Assembly (NCBI RefSeq): GCF_030654605.1
Contig: NZ_JAURXB010000115.1
Span: forward strand, 1 to 64,000
DNA: 64,000 bases
Reading direction: 5' to 3'
Origin: Bradyrhizobium sp.
Lineage (GTDB): Bacteria; Pseudomonadota; Alphaproteobacteria; Rhizobiales; Xanthobacteraceae
The position numbers were made by a program, and so were the translations under genes. Below are positions 17,120 to 25,624 of the stretch, in pieces. The stretch's first letter is position 1; each line of letters opens with the position of its first letter. The notes under the pieces are model-generated. The model saw only the letters and a list, made by a program, of their open reading frames with translations, ran no database searches and was not told the origin of the DNA.

Positions 17120-18505
17120 ATGACAATCATTGCCTCGGATGCGCGCATTGCGGATACCAAGACCTATCCGCGACGCGCCGCCGTCGTCAGCTGGATCTTC
17201 TTCGACTGGGCCGCGCAGCCTTATTTCACGCTGATCACCACCTTCGTGTTCGCGCCTTATTTCGTCACCCATGTGGCGTCCGATCCCGCCAGCGGGCAGG
17301 CGATGTGGGGCTTTGCCACCGCGGCGGCGGGGCTGGTGATCGCGCTGTTGTCGCCGGTGCTGGGGGCGATTGCGGACGCCAGCGGCCGCCGCAAGCCGTG
17401 GATCGCTGTGTTCGGCGCGCTGCTCGTGATCGGCTCCTCGCTGATGTGGTTCGGCAAGCCCGGCGATCCCAGCGTGATCCCGGCGCTGCTGCTGGCCTTT
17501 GGTATCGCGACCATTGGCGTCGAATTCGCCATGGTCTTCAACAATGCGATGATGCCGTCGCTGGTGCCGCCCGACAAGATCGGACGATTGTCCGGTACCG
17601 GCTGGGCCACCGGCTATGTCGGCGGCATCATCAGCCTGATCCTGGTGCTCGGGTTTCTGGCGGCCAACCCGGCCACCGGGCGGACGCTGTTCGGGTTCAT
17701 GCCGCTGTTCGGTCTCGATCCCCTGACACATCAGGGCGATCGCATCACAGGTCCGCTAACGGCGATCTGGTTCATCATCTTCGTGACGCCGATGTTCCTG
17801 CTGACGCCGGACTATCCGGCGAAGCTGCCGGTGCGCGAAGCGTTGCGCACGGGTCTCACCGAACTGAAGGGAACGCTCGCCGAGCTGCCGAAACGCAAGT
17901 CGATGGCGGCATTCCTGCTCGCCAACATGATCTACACCGACGGACTGGTGTCGCTGTTCGCATTCGGCGGCATCTACGCCGCCAGCACCTTCGGCTGGCA
18001 CACCATCCAGATCGGCACGTTCGGGATACTGCTCGCGATCGCCGGTACCTTTGGCGCGTGGCTCGGCGGCAAGCTCGACGATACGCTCGGGCCGAAGCGG
18101 GTCATCACGGGCAGTACGGTGGTCCTGCTGTTGTCGATCATCGCCATTCTGTCTGTCGACAGGGATTCGATCTTCCTGGTCAAGGTGGCGCCGCCGGTGC
18201 CCGGCGGGGCGCTGTTTTCCGGTGCCGCGGAGCGCGCCTATCTGGTGCTGGGCTGCCTGATCGGCATGGCCGGCGGCCCGCTGCAGGCGGCGTCGCGCTC
18301 GCTGCTGGTCCGCATGGCCCCGAAAGACCGCGTCGCGCAATATTTCGGACTGTTCGCGCTGACCGGAAAGGTGACGTCCTTTGTCGGCCCGCTATTGGTC
18401 GGCGCCATCACCGCCATCACCGCAAGCCAGAAGGCCGGCATGGCGGTGCTGGTGCTGTTCTTCGTCGCCGGCCTGGCGTTGCTGTCGCGGGTCAAGGAAG
18501 AGTAA
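17120..18505 (+). CDS. MFS transporter, UMF1 family
   Basis: The 461-residue protein has about 12 membrane segments. It opens with SWIFFDWAAQPYFTLITTFVFAPYF, the N-terminal signature of the UMF1/Atg22-like branch of the major facilitator superfamily. GAIADASGRRKPWI is the MFS loop motif. Substrate unknown. The longest frame adds 16 residues before MTIIASDAR; I favour the inner ATG because family proteins start near the FDW motif. It is divergent from ggt. Confidence 0.88.
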   Translation: MTIIASDARIADTKTYPRRAAVVSWIFFDWAAQPYFTLITTFVFAPYFVTHVASDPASGQAMWGFATAAAGLVIALLSPVLGAIADASGRRKPWIAVFGALLVIGSSLMWFGKPGDPSVIPALLLAFGIATIGVEFAMVFNNAMMPSLVPPDKIGRLSGTGWATGYVGGIISLILVLGFLAANPATGRTLFGFMPLFGLDPLTHQGDRITGPLTAIWFIIFVTPMFLLTPDYPAKLPVREALRTGLTELKGTLAELPKRKSMAAFLLANMIYTDGLVSLFAFGGIYAASTFGWHTIQIGTFGILLAIAGTFGAWLGGKLDDTLGPKRVITGSTVVLLLSIIAILSVDRDSIFLVKVAPPVPGGALFSGAAERAYLVLGCLIGMAGGPLQAASRSLLVRMAPKDRVAQYFGLFALTGKVTSFVGPLLVGAITAITASQKAGMAVLVLFFVAGLALLSRVKEE

Positions 18506-18513
18506 TCTCCCTA

Positions 18514-18540
18514 TCGTCCCTGCGTTCGCAGGGACGACGA
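18514..18540. repeat. Short palindrome, half copy of family D
   Basis: TCGTCCCTGCGTTCGCAGGGACGACGA is a near-perfect hairpin between the convergent MFS and reductase genes and could act as a terminator. Confidence 0.7.
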
Positions 18541-18556
18541 GAGAATGAATCCTGCA

Positions 18557-19537
18557 TCAGCCGGCATCGCTCCGATACTGCGTATTGACGGTAATGGCGC
18601 CGACGGCGCGCGACACGCAGGGGCAGATCTTGCCGTTGGTCTGCTTCTGGTGGTCGCTGAAGAACACATCGCGGTGATCGATCGCGCCGTCCACCGCGAC
18701 GACGTCGATCGCGCAGACGCCGCATTCGCCGCGCCGGCAATCCGACATCACCTCGAAGCCGGCCTCGCCCAGCGCATCCAGCATCGATTTGTTCTCGGGC
18801 ACCAGAATCTCCTGACCACCAGGATCGATCCGGATCCGGAACGGTTCGGTCGGCAACAACCCGCTGGAGCCGAAGGTCTCGTAGCGCAAATCCTGGGGCG
18901 CGCGCCCGGTCGATGTCCAGCTGCGCCGTGCCGCACCGAGCAGCCGCATCGGGCCGCAGATCGCGGCCATCGCATCCGGCGGCAGGCGACCGAAGCTGTG
19001 CTCGAGGTCGATGCGCCGGCCTTCGTCGCCGGCGTGGACGATCAGGCGATCGCCGAGCAAGCCGGTGAGTTCATCGAGGTACGCGGCGTCGCGCCGCGAT
19101 TTCACGGCGTAGTGCAGCACCACGTCGGCGTTGCGGCGCATCAGCGCGCCGGCAATGCCGAAGATCGGCGTGATGCCGATGCCGCCGGCAACCAGGCACC
19201 AGGATTTTCGCGACCAGTCGATCTCGAACAGCGAGGCCGGGCTCGAAACCTCGATCCGCGCGCCCGGCTGCAGCGACCACATGTAGCGCGAGCCGCCCCG
19301 GCTGTCGGGCGCGCGCCGAACCGCGATGCGGTAGCCGTCAGGGCCGGCGTCGCCGACCAGCGAATAGCTGCGGGTCTCCGGCCGTCCGTCGATCGCCACG
19401 CCGACCGTGACATGACTGCCCGGCGAATAATGTTCGATGAAGAATGGCTCGGGCCGCAGCACGAATTCGCGAGTTGCTGATGCCACGTCGCGAATGGCGT
19501 GAACGGTGCACTTCGTCCATTTGCGCTCGAACCGCAT
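18557..19537 (-). CDS. Oxygenase reductase (PDR/VanB-type: FMN, NADH, 2Fe-2S)
   Basis: The 326-residue protein has a flavin-binding domain (RSYSLVGDAG), an NAD-binding domain (LVAGGIGITPIFGIAGAL) and a C-terminal plant-type ferredoxin domain with cysteines in CRRGECGVC and a later CPC. This order defines the phthalate dioxygenase reductase/VanB family, which passes electrons from NADH to a Rieske oxygenase. The oxygenase is two genes upstream on the same strand. The start is the internal ATG (MRFERKW); the longer frame has no homology-like N-terminus. Confidence 0.9.
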   Translation of the reverse strand: MRFERKWTKCTVHAIRDVASATREFVLRPEPFFIEHYSPGSHVTVGVAIDGRPETRSYSLVGDAGPDGYRIAVRRAPDSRGGSRYMWSLQPGARIEVSSPASLFEIDWSRKSWCLVAGGIGITPIFGIAGALMRRNADVVLHYAVKSRRDAAYLDELTGLLGDRLIVHAGDEGRRIDLEHSFGRLPPDAMAAICGPMRLLGAARRSWTSTGRAPQDLRYETFGSSGLLPTEPFRIRIDPGGQEILVPENKSMLDALGEAGFEVMSDCRRGECGVCAIDVVAVDGAIDHRDVFFSDHQKQTNGKICPCVSRAVGAITVNTQYRSDAG

Positions 19538-19607
19538 GATGTAGACTCTTTGTCTTGACGCGTTTTCTCGACGCGAACCGGTATCCACTTCGCTTGAAAA
19601 CGCTTTG

Positions 19608-20363
19608 CTATTCAGTAACAGGCGAACGGATCAGCGCCAGCGCCGGCAGCAGATCCAGATGGGTCCGGTTACGCAGCGCCAGCCGCAGGTTTCGGGCGGC
19701 GAGCCGCGCATGCTCGCGCATCACTGCCTCTGCCCTCGCTCCTTCGCGATTCTCGATGGCGTCGACCACGATGCGGTGATGGTCCTGCGCGATGATGAGG
19801 ATCTGATGCGCTTCCGGCAGCGCCGATTGCGCCATCACGAAGCCGCTGGGAGAAGCGAACGGCAGCGCGGAGGCGCGGTCGATCTGCCGGATCAGGGGCG
19901 CGCTGCGGGACAATTCCGTGAGCAGGGCATGAAAGCGGGCGTTCATGGTGACGTAGGCGGAGAATGCCTCCACCGAGACCGCGTCGCGCGCCACCAGCTC
20001 GTCAAGCTCCGCCAGACTCTGCTTCAGCGGCTCCAGATCGCGCGCGGAAACCCCGCGCTCGGCGGCGAAGCGCGCGGCCAGGCCTTCGAGCACGCCGCGC
20101 AGCTCGATGGAGTCGAGAATGTCGCGTTCCGTAAAGGCCTTCACCATGAAGCCGCCGGAGGGAATCGCTTCCAGCAGCCCCTCCTCCTCGAGCCGGACCA
20201 GCGCCATGCGCACCGGCGTTCGCGATACGCCGGTGGTCTCCACCGCGCCCAATTCCGAAATTCGCTCGCCTGGCCGCAACCGCCCGGACAGGATCAGGTC
20301 GCGCAGCGCGAGCTGGGCGCGCACGGTGTGCGATACCGCGCGGTCGGGGTCGCGTTCGTTCAT
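19608..20363 (-). CDS. GntR-family regulator, FCD (FadR/VanR) subgroup
   Basis: The 251-residue protein has an N-terminal winged helix (LRDLILSGRLRPGERISE, then TGVSRTPVRMALVRLEEEGLL) and a C-terminal all-helical FCD ligand domain (RGVLEGLAARFAAERG and later metal/ligand histidines in RFHALL and DHHRIV). Such proteins are usually repressors released by an aromatic or acid ligand. It lies 4 bp after the oxygenase gene and before the reductase gene, so it probably controls its own operon. A matching palindrome lies upstream of the oxygenase. Confidence 0.92.
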   Translation of the reverse strand: MNERDPDRAVSHTVRAQLALRDLILSGRLRPGERISELGAVETTGVSRTPVRMALVRLEEEGLLEAIPSGGFMVKAFTERDILDSIELRGVLEGLAARFAAERGVSARDLEPLKQSLAELDELVARDAVSVEAFSAYVTMNARFHALLTELSRSAPLIRQIDRASALPFASPSGFVMAQSALPEAHQILIIAQDHHRIVVDAIENREGARAEAVMREHARLAARNLRLALRNRTHLDLLPALALIRSPVTE

Positions 20364-20367
20364 CGCT

Positions 20368-21417
20368 TCACTCCGCCGCCTGCATAGCTGCCGGGGGATT
20401 TTCGCGCGCGATCATGCGGTCGATCATGCGCCGCGCCCACATCGCGCCGGCGTCGATGTTGAGATTGTAGAACACGCGGTCGGGATTGGCGTCGATGGCG
20501 CGCTGCTGCGCTTCCAGAATGATTTCGTCTTCATGAAAAATACCGGCGACGCCTTCGCGGATTTCCGTAGTCAGCCGCTGTTCGGTCCGGCGATAATTGC
20601 GCGCAAACGCCCAGAAGTAATGGCACGTCGTTGCGGTTTCCGGCGTCATGGTATTGAGCACGTAGCCGTTGACGCCCTGCGAGCGGTCGCCTTCCGGCGC
20701 ACCGGTGCCTGCGGGCGCGACCCCGACATCGATGTTGACGGTGCCGGGCGCCTGAAAGTGAATGATCTGCCAGCGATCGACCGGTCCCGGTTTTTGCAGC
20801 TGTCCGGCCCAGAATGGCGGCGCCTCGATGCCGCGCATCCAGCGGGTCACGGTCACGGTGGTGTCGCCATGGGTAACTTCGAACGGCGCCTCGGCGACGG
20901 CGTCATTGCCGATGCTGCCGCCATGCACGAAGGTCTCGTGCGTCAGGTCCATCAGATTGTCGACCACCAGCCGGTAGTCGCATTTGACGTGAATGGTCTT
21001 GCCGTCGCCGGCCCAGGCTGGATCGTCGTTCCAGTGCATGTCCGGCACCAGCGCGGGGTCGGCCAATGCGGGATCGCCCATCCAGAGCCAGATGAAGCGG
21101 TGGCGCTCGACCACGGGGTAGGCGCGCACGCAGGCCGACGGATTGATGGTCTCCTGCGACGGCATGAAGGTGCAGCGGCCGGACGCATTGAATTTGAGGC
21201 CGTGGTAGCCGCACACCACGGTGTCGCCCTCGAGACGCCCCTTCGACAGCGGCACCAGCCGATGCCAGCAGGCGTCTTCCAGCGCGCTCACCTGCCCGTC
21301 GGCTTGCCGGTACATCACGACCTGCTTGCCGCAAATGGTCCGCGGAAACAGCGCGCGCTTGATATCGGCATCCCAGGCGGCGGCGTACCAGGCATTTTGG
21401 GGGAAGGATGGGGCCAT
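20368..21417 (-). CDS. Rieske aromatic-ring oxygenase, VanA (vanillate O-demethylase)-like
   Basis: The 349-residue protein has an N-terminal Rieske domain binding 2Fe-2S through Cys50/His52 (DACWHR) and Cys69/His72 (CGYHG). The C-terminal catalytic domain carries the mononuclear iron site MDLTHETFVH. Length and the ALEDACWHRLVPLSKGRLEG block match VanA and related O- or N-demethylases of methoxylated aromatics. The exact substrate cannot be told from sequence. First gene of the operon with the GntR regulator and reductase. Confidence 0.9.
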   Translation of the reverse strand: MAPSFPQNAWYAAAWDADIKRALFPRTICGKQVVMYRQADGQVSALEDACWHRLVPLSKGRLEGDTVVCGYHGLKFNASGRCTFMPSQETINPSACVRAYPVVERHRFIWLWMGDPALADPALVPDMHWNDDPAWAGDGKTIHVKCDYRLVVDNLMDLTHETFVHGGSIGNDAVAEAPFEVTHGDTTVTVTRWMRGIEAPPFWAGQLQKPGPVDRWQIIHFQAPGTVNIDVGVAPAGTGAPEGDRSQGVNGYVLNTMTPETATTCHYFWAFARNYRRTEQRLTTEIREGVAGIFHEDEIILEAQQRAIDANPDRVFYNLNIDAGAMWARRMIDRMIARENPPAAMQAAE

Positions 21418-21447
21418 GACGGCTTGCTCGGCGTTGATTGGATGCCG

Positions 21448-21459
21448 ATTGTATACATC
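21448..21459. promoter_or_regulatory. Candidate GntR/VanR-type operator
   Basis: ATTGTATACATC, with a perfect TGTATACA core, lies about 30 bp before the oxygenase start. FCD-subfamily GntR proteins often bind ATTGTATACAAT-type palindromes, and Caulobacter VanR binds the related ATTGGATCCAAT. The regulator gene is the second gene of the operon. Confidence 0.55.
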
Positions 21460-21540
21460 AACCCCGAGGAAGCGACAAGTATGACTCGAATAGAGGTATT
21501 ATAGTCCTTTTATGTATCCAGGTTCTGGTTCAAAGGCCGC

Positions 21541-23133
21541 TTAGTGCCGGAAATGCCTGACGCCGGTGAACACCATGGCGATCCCGGCATCGTCGGCGGC
21601 CTTGATGACTTCATCGTCGCGGATCGACCCGCCCGGCTGGATCACCGCGGTGGCGCCGGCCTCGATCGCGACCAGCAGTCCATCGGCGAACGGAAAGAAC
21701 GCGTCCGAGGCGACCACGGAGCCCCGGGTCATCGGCGCGGCCAGCTTCAATTCGTCGGCGGCATCCTGCGCCTTGCGCGCGGCGATCCGCGCGGAATCCA
21801 CCCGGCTCATCTGGCCGGCGCCGATGCCGACGGTGGCGAGGTCCTTGGCATAGACGATGGTGTTGGACTTGACGTGCTTGGCGACGCGGAACGCGAACTT
21901 CAGATCGCGCATTTCGGCGTCGGTCGGCGCACGCTTGGTTGCGACCTTCAGCGTCATGCCGTCGACCACGGCGTTGTCGCGGCTCTGCACCAGCAATCCG
22001 CCGGCAACGGTCTTGGCGGTCAGGCCCACCGTACGCGGATCGGGCAGCGCGCCCGCCAGCAACAACCGCAGGTTCTTCTTGGTGGCGACGATGGCGATGG
22101 CCTCTTCGGTCGCATCCGGCGCGATGATCACCTCGGTGAAGATTTCGGTGATGGCGCGCGCGGCGTCGGCATCGAGCGTGCGGTTCAGCGCGACGATGCC
22201 GCCGAAGGCGGATGTCGAATCGCAGGCCAGCGCCTTGCGATAGGCGCTGACCAGGTCGACGCCTTCGGCGACGCCGCAGGGATTGGCGTGCTTGACGATG
22301 ACGACAGCCGCGGTGCGCGCGGCATCGAACTCGCCGAGGCATTCATAGGCCGCATCGGTGTCGTTGATGTTGTTGTACGACAGTTCCTTGCCTTGCAGCT
22401 GCCGCGCGGTGGCGACGCCGGGACGCTTGTCGGGCGTGCGATAAAACGCGGCGGTCTGGTGCGGATTCTCGCCGTAGCGCAGCGCCTGGATCAGCCGTCC
22501 GCCGAAGGCGCGGAAATCCGGCGCTTCGGTCTTGAGTTCGTTGGCGAACCAGTTCGAGATCGCCGCATCATAGGCGGCGGTGCGGGCATAGGCCTTTGCT
22601 GCGAGACGGCGGCGCAGGGTCAGCGTGGTCGCGCCCTTGTTGGCGGCGAGTTCGTCGAGCACGGCCTGATAATCGGCGGCTTCGACGACCACGGCGACGT
22701 CGTCGTGGTTCTTCGCCGCGGCGCGAATCATCGCGGGGCCGCCGATGTCGATGTTCTCGATGCAGTCCTCGTAGCCGGCGCCTTTGTCGACGGTGGCCTC
22801 GAACGGATAGAGATTGACTACCAACAGGTCGATCGGCGCGATGCCGTGCGTCTTCATCGCGTCGGCATGTTCGGCATTGCCGCGGATCGCCAGCAATCCG
22901 CCATGCACTTTCGGGTGCAGCGTCTTGACCCGGCCGTCCATCATTTCCGGAAAACCGGTCAGCTCCGAGACGTCCTTCACCGCAAGGCCCGCGGCGGCGA
23001 TCGCCTTCGCGGTGCCGCCGGTCGAGACCAGCTCGATGCCGTGGGCCGCCAGCGCCCGGGAAAATTCGATCAGCCCGATCTTGTCGGAAACGGACAACAG
23101 AGCGCGGGTTACGCGGCGCGGATGGTCGGTCAT
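21541..23133 (-). CDS. purH: Bifunctional AICAR transformylase / IMP cyclohydrolase
   Basis: The 530-residue enzyme catalyses the last two steps of IMP synthesis. The N-terminal cyclohydrolase domain (about 1-200) has VSDKIGL and [10 protein letters not shown] and the [14 protein letters not shown] segment. The C-terminal transformylase has RYGENPHQ and the catalytic KHANPCGVA (Lys281, His282). Length fits the family. I chose [18 protein letters not shown] as the start; the longer frame would run into noncoding sequence. No purine riboswitch is visible upstream. Confidence 0.95.
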   Translation of the reverse strand: MTDHPRRVTRALLSVSDKIGLIEFSRALAAHGIELVSTGGTAKAIAAAGLAVKDVSELTGFPEMMDGRVKTLHPKVHGGLLAIRGNAEHADAMKTHGIAPIDLLVVNLYPFEATVDKGAGYEDCIENIDIGGPAMIRAAAKNHDDVAVVVEAADYQAVLDELAANKGATTLTLRRRLAAKAYARTAAYDAAISNWFANELKTEAPDFRAFGGRLIQALRYGENPHQTAAFYRTPDKRPGVATARQLQGKELSYNNINDTDAAYECLGEFDAARTAAVVIVKHANPCGVAEGVDLVSAYRKALACDSTSAFGGIVALNRTLDADAARAITEIFTEVIIAPDATEEAIAIVATKKNLRLLLAGALPDPRTVGLTAKTVAGGLLVQSRDNAVVDGMTLKVATKRAPTDAEMRDLKFAFRVAKHVKSNTIVYAKDLATVGIGAGQMSRVDSARIAARKAQDAADELKLAAPMTRGSVVASDAFFPFADGLLVAIEAGATAVIQPGGSIRDDEVIKAADDAGIAMVFTGVRHFRH

Positions 23134-23287
23134 GGGGGAGTATCCTGGCTGGTAAGCCAGCCCGGTAGCATGGTTTTGGCGATCACGAAACCGCAAGCGC
23201 AGAGGGGGCCTGCGTTGACCACAGGGAGTGTTGCGTGAGGGGTGGGGCTGGCAGCGGCCGACCCTGCTGCATGAAGCAAACACCGCT

Positions 23288-23392
23288 GTCATCGCCCGGT
23301 TTAACCGGGCGACCCAGTATCCCAGAGACGCCAGAACTTGAACCGAGATGCCTCGGCGTACTGGATCGCCCGGTCAAGCCGGGCGACGACAG
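23288..23392. repeat. Intergenic palindromic repeat, family E
   Basis: GTCATCGCCCGGTTTAACCGGGCGACCCAGTA is matched by TACTGGATCGCCCGGTCAAGCCGGGCGACGAC, with an inner CCCAGAGACGCC and CCTCGGCG pair. Confidence 0.8.
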
Positions 23393-23491
23393 TCCTGTTG
23401 TGGCGAGTAAAGCTAGATTGCTTCACGGAGCCAGTCATCGGGCGACGGCTTCGCGCCGACTCGTTGGCTCGCAATGCCAGCGCCTAAAGTT

Positions 23492-23517
23492 CCTACAGCG
23501 GCTATTCCGGCTCCCGG
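23492..23517. repeat. Left copy of a 26-bp direct repeat bounding the AT-rich insert
   Basis: CCTACAGCGGCTATTCCGGC, then TCCCGG, differs by two bases from the segment at 25599-25624. The latter is the last codons and stop of the heparinase gene. Both are in the same orientation, so this is a second copy of a gene end, about 2.1 kb away. Confidence 0.75.
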
Positions 23518-23521
23518 AGTC

Positions 23522-23836
23522 TCAAGCTGCCTTTGCCTTGATGGTCGGGATATGACGGACATCTTCGGACCGCTCCGCATGCCAGGTATCGTACGCGGCC
23601 TGCATCCGGGTCCAAATTCCCGCGCCGTCGCCAAGAAGCTTGCCCAGCCGGACCGCAATAGCAGGGGACACCGGCTTTCGTTCCTGCAGGATGTCGTACA
23701 GATGCTGCCGTGAAATCCCGAGCAATCCGGCGATCTCCGCCTTGGTGCGGCCGGTGGCTGAAATGATGTCTTCGCGAAGCAGCGCACCGGGATGGGTGGG
23801 GCAGCGGTTCTTGCCGCGCTTTGCCGCATAGACCAT
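23522..23836 (-). CDS. higA: HigA-family antitoxin, solitary
   Basis: The 104-residue protein has the HigA N-terminus THPGALLREDII and an Xre-type helix-turn-helix (TKAEIAGLLGISRQHLYDILQERKPVSPAIAVRLGKLLG). The family ending WTRMQAAYDTWHAE follows. HigA normally neutralises the HigB ribosome-dependent mRNA nuclease encoded just upstream. The 125 bases upstream and the adjacent gene encode no HigB-like protein, so this is an orphan. It lies inside the insert, ending 5 bp from the left direct repeat. It may act as a plain regulator or pair with a distant toxin. Confidence 0.85.
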   Translation of the reverse strand: MVYAAKRGKNRCPTHPGALLREDIISATGRTKAEIAGLLGISRQHLYDILQERKPVSPAIAVRLGKLLGDGAGIWTRMQAAYDTWHAERSEDVRHIPTIKAKAA

Positions 23837-23960
23837 GTTTGCTCCTCTTTCTTTTCACTAGCAATGAGCAAGGCGTGGCCCTGCCACAAGTAGGCAACCG
23901 GCGAATATCCGCGGCACTAGGCGTTTCATTCGCGCGTTTAGTGGCGACCGAACTATCCAG

Positions 23961-25112
23961 TCACTTGGTCGTCGTTGCCATTGTAAAACCTCCGTCGCCA
24001 TTTGATTTCCAAATGTGATTTCGTTTGTCTGGCAAGCTTGGATCGTGAATCAGAAATGCGCGACCTGTCGATGAATCGAAACTAACGTCCCAGTTTCCTA
24101 AATTCGCGTCGTAGCCCGGGATCAGTTGCCTGATTTCCAGGGTTGTTGGCGAGCGGAAATTGCCGCCGACCTCTGCAAAATGAATGTGGATACGACCAAT
24201 TGGTCGAGCGACGTGAGCTAGATCGGTCAAGCCGTCGCCATTGAAGTCGCCGGGCAGCCATTTCCCTATGGACGCATCGTACTGGGGATTGTTTTCCGGA
24301 ATCGAAGTTTGCCTACCGCTCCCAAATCTAATAAGGGCACGACGACCGCTGATTTCATAGTTGTCCCCGCAGTTTGTTCCGTCGAAATTATACGGCCCGG
24401 CCTTGGCGGCGCATGGCGGACGGGGAACGCGCCTTGGCAAAGCCGCTACAGGAATCACTCCGCCTCCAGCATCACTATTGAAAGCGATTTGCTGAGAGAC
24501 GGCTGGCTGCCGAAAAACAATATACTTGTCTGCACCAGAACTCAGGGTGTTAGGTAGAGGAGAACCGTCAATTGTGCGAAGGTTGGTCGTCCATTTCATT
24601 GCAATTGGGTCGGGTTGCCCTCCTGCTTTAGTATATCGAACGACAAATGATACGTCGGTATTTGTTGCATACACTGCCGCTATCGTCACCTTTCCGGGCG
24701 ACATGGCCAGAACCGTGTTCAAGCACTGCCTGTAAGCGCTGCTGGCAATCTGATCCAAGCCCGTCCATTTGACGCTTAATGCTTGATCTCTATTAAGAGA
24801 TTCTGACCGGCGTTGGTTTAGCGTGTAACGTCGCACGTTGTCCTTGAACTGGTTATAATCGGCTCCAACAGGAACTCCATAGATCGGAACGGATATACCA
24901 CCGCCATGCTTCTCTTTGATCTTCTTGTAGGTTTCTTCGTCCACTGATTCTGCAAGTCGATAGTCAAGCCGATCCGATGCAATTGAGTCGTACGTTGAGA
25001 TTACTAAGGCTTTGTCGCATTCTTGCACTCCGGCAGCAGAGATCGGCACCGCACTTGTCAACGCCCAAGCGGCACAAATAGCGCCAAAATAAAAATTTCG
25101 CATACTTCCCAT
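23961..25112 (-). CDS. Exported FG-GAP/VCBS-repeat protein of unknown function
   Basis: The 383-residue protein has a signal peptide (FGAICAAWALTSAVPISAAG). A novel N-terminal region of about 210 residues (YDSIASDRLDYRLAESVDEETYKKI...) is followed by a C-terminal repeat domain with a calcium-loop motif GDFNGDGLTDLAHV and a second degenerate repeat (GNWDVSFDSSTGRAFLIHD). FG-GAP repeats form propellers used in surface binding. Base composition is clearly more AT-rich than neighbouring genes, which suggests acquisition. The start may be the second Met (MRNFYFG). The N-terminal family is not recognised. Confidence 0.75.
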   Translation of the reverse strand: MGSMRNFYFGAICAAWALTSAVPISAAGVQECDKALVISTYDSIASDRLDYRLAESVDEETYKKIKEKHGGGISVPIYGVPVGADYNQFKDNVRRYTLNQRRSESLNRDQALSVKWTGLDQIASSAYRQCLNTVLAMSPGKVTIAAVYATNTDVSFVVRYTKAGGQPDPIAMKWTTNLRTIDGSPLPNTLSSGADKYIVFRQPAVSQQIAFNSDAGGGVIPVAALPRRVPRPPCAAKAGPYNFDGTNCGDNYEISGRRALIRFGSGRQTSIPENNPQYDASIGKWLPGDFNGDGLTDLAHVARPIGRIHIHFAEVGGNFRSPTTLEIRQLIPGYDANLGNWDVSFDSSTGRAFLIHDPSLPDKRNHIWKSNGDGGFTMATTTK

Positions 25113-25504
25113 TTTTTCCTCCTGCTCAATCAGGGGTAGAATGGAGTCGTTTGGTAACTATCGTCAACAGCATTCTGAGCTGAAGGATCGGTTGGGAGGC
25201 CTCTCTTTTTTGCTTCTGTCTGAACCGCTCATTCTGCGGACACGTAAATTCTCGCACCCGCCGGTCAAACTCGCGTCGAATAACAATGGCGCCAAGCTTG
25301 CTTCCGTTATGGAAGCTCGGCTCTCCCACTCGTTGACTTCACGCCAGCCGCGTGATCGACCAAAGATTGTAAAGCTTCGGATAATGTTTCGATGGAGATT
25401 TTGGATCACAATCATAAGCTTCGAGCTGCTGCCGGTTTGATGGACACCGAGATTAAATGTTTCATGAAGCCGTTCGATTGAAGCCGGACACTTAAACTAT
25501 ACCC
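25113..25504. other. AT-rich gene-free stretch inside the insert
   Basis: Three overlapping short frames exist on both strands, but none has protein-like composition or a good ribosome site. Probably promoter sequence of the FG-GAP gene plus decayed DNA. Confidence 0.5.
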
Positions 25505-25589
25505 CGTCATTGCGAGGAGCGAAGCGACGAAGCAATCCAGCTATGCTGCGGTAAAGCTGGATTGCTTCGCTGCGCTCGCCATGATGACG
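25505..25589. repeat. Intergenic palindromic repeat, family F
   Basis: CGTCATTGCGAGGAGCGAAG, CGAAGCAATCCAGC and their complements GCTGGATTGCTTCG and CGCTCGCCATGATGACG form a hairpin. A decayed relative lies at the other end of the insert (from 23408), in the same order relative to the direct repeat. Confidence 0.8.
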
Positions 25590-25598
25590 CTTAGACTC

Positions 25599-25624
25599 CC
25601 TACAGCGGCAATTCCGGCTCGCGG
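25599..25624. repeat. Right copy of the 26-bp direct repeat (3' end of the heparinase gene)
   Basis: CCTACAGCGGCAATTCCGGC, then TCGCGG. Read on the minus strand it encodes the heparinase C-terminus REPELPL plus stop. Its partner is at 23492-23517. Confidence 0.75.

Larger units (their letters stand above)
23134..23521. other. Gene-free stretch: palindrome plus left boundary repeat
   Basis: Holds the purH leader, palindrome family E, a degraded copy of family F beginning TAAAGCTAGATTGCTTC (23408), and the 26-bp copy of the heparinase gene end. No gene is supported here. Confidence 0.7.

Noticed and set aside
23134-23290. Possible ZTP riboswitch upstream of purH
   Set aside because: On the minus strand I could not find the ZTP consensus pairs; only a palindromic repeat is visible.
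25141-25440. 99-residue plus-strand frame and overlapping minus-strand frames in the insert
   Set aside because: No ribosome site, no motifs, and overlapping frames on both strands; treated as noncoding.
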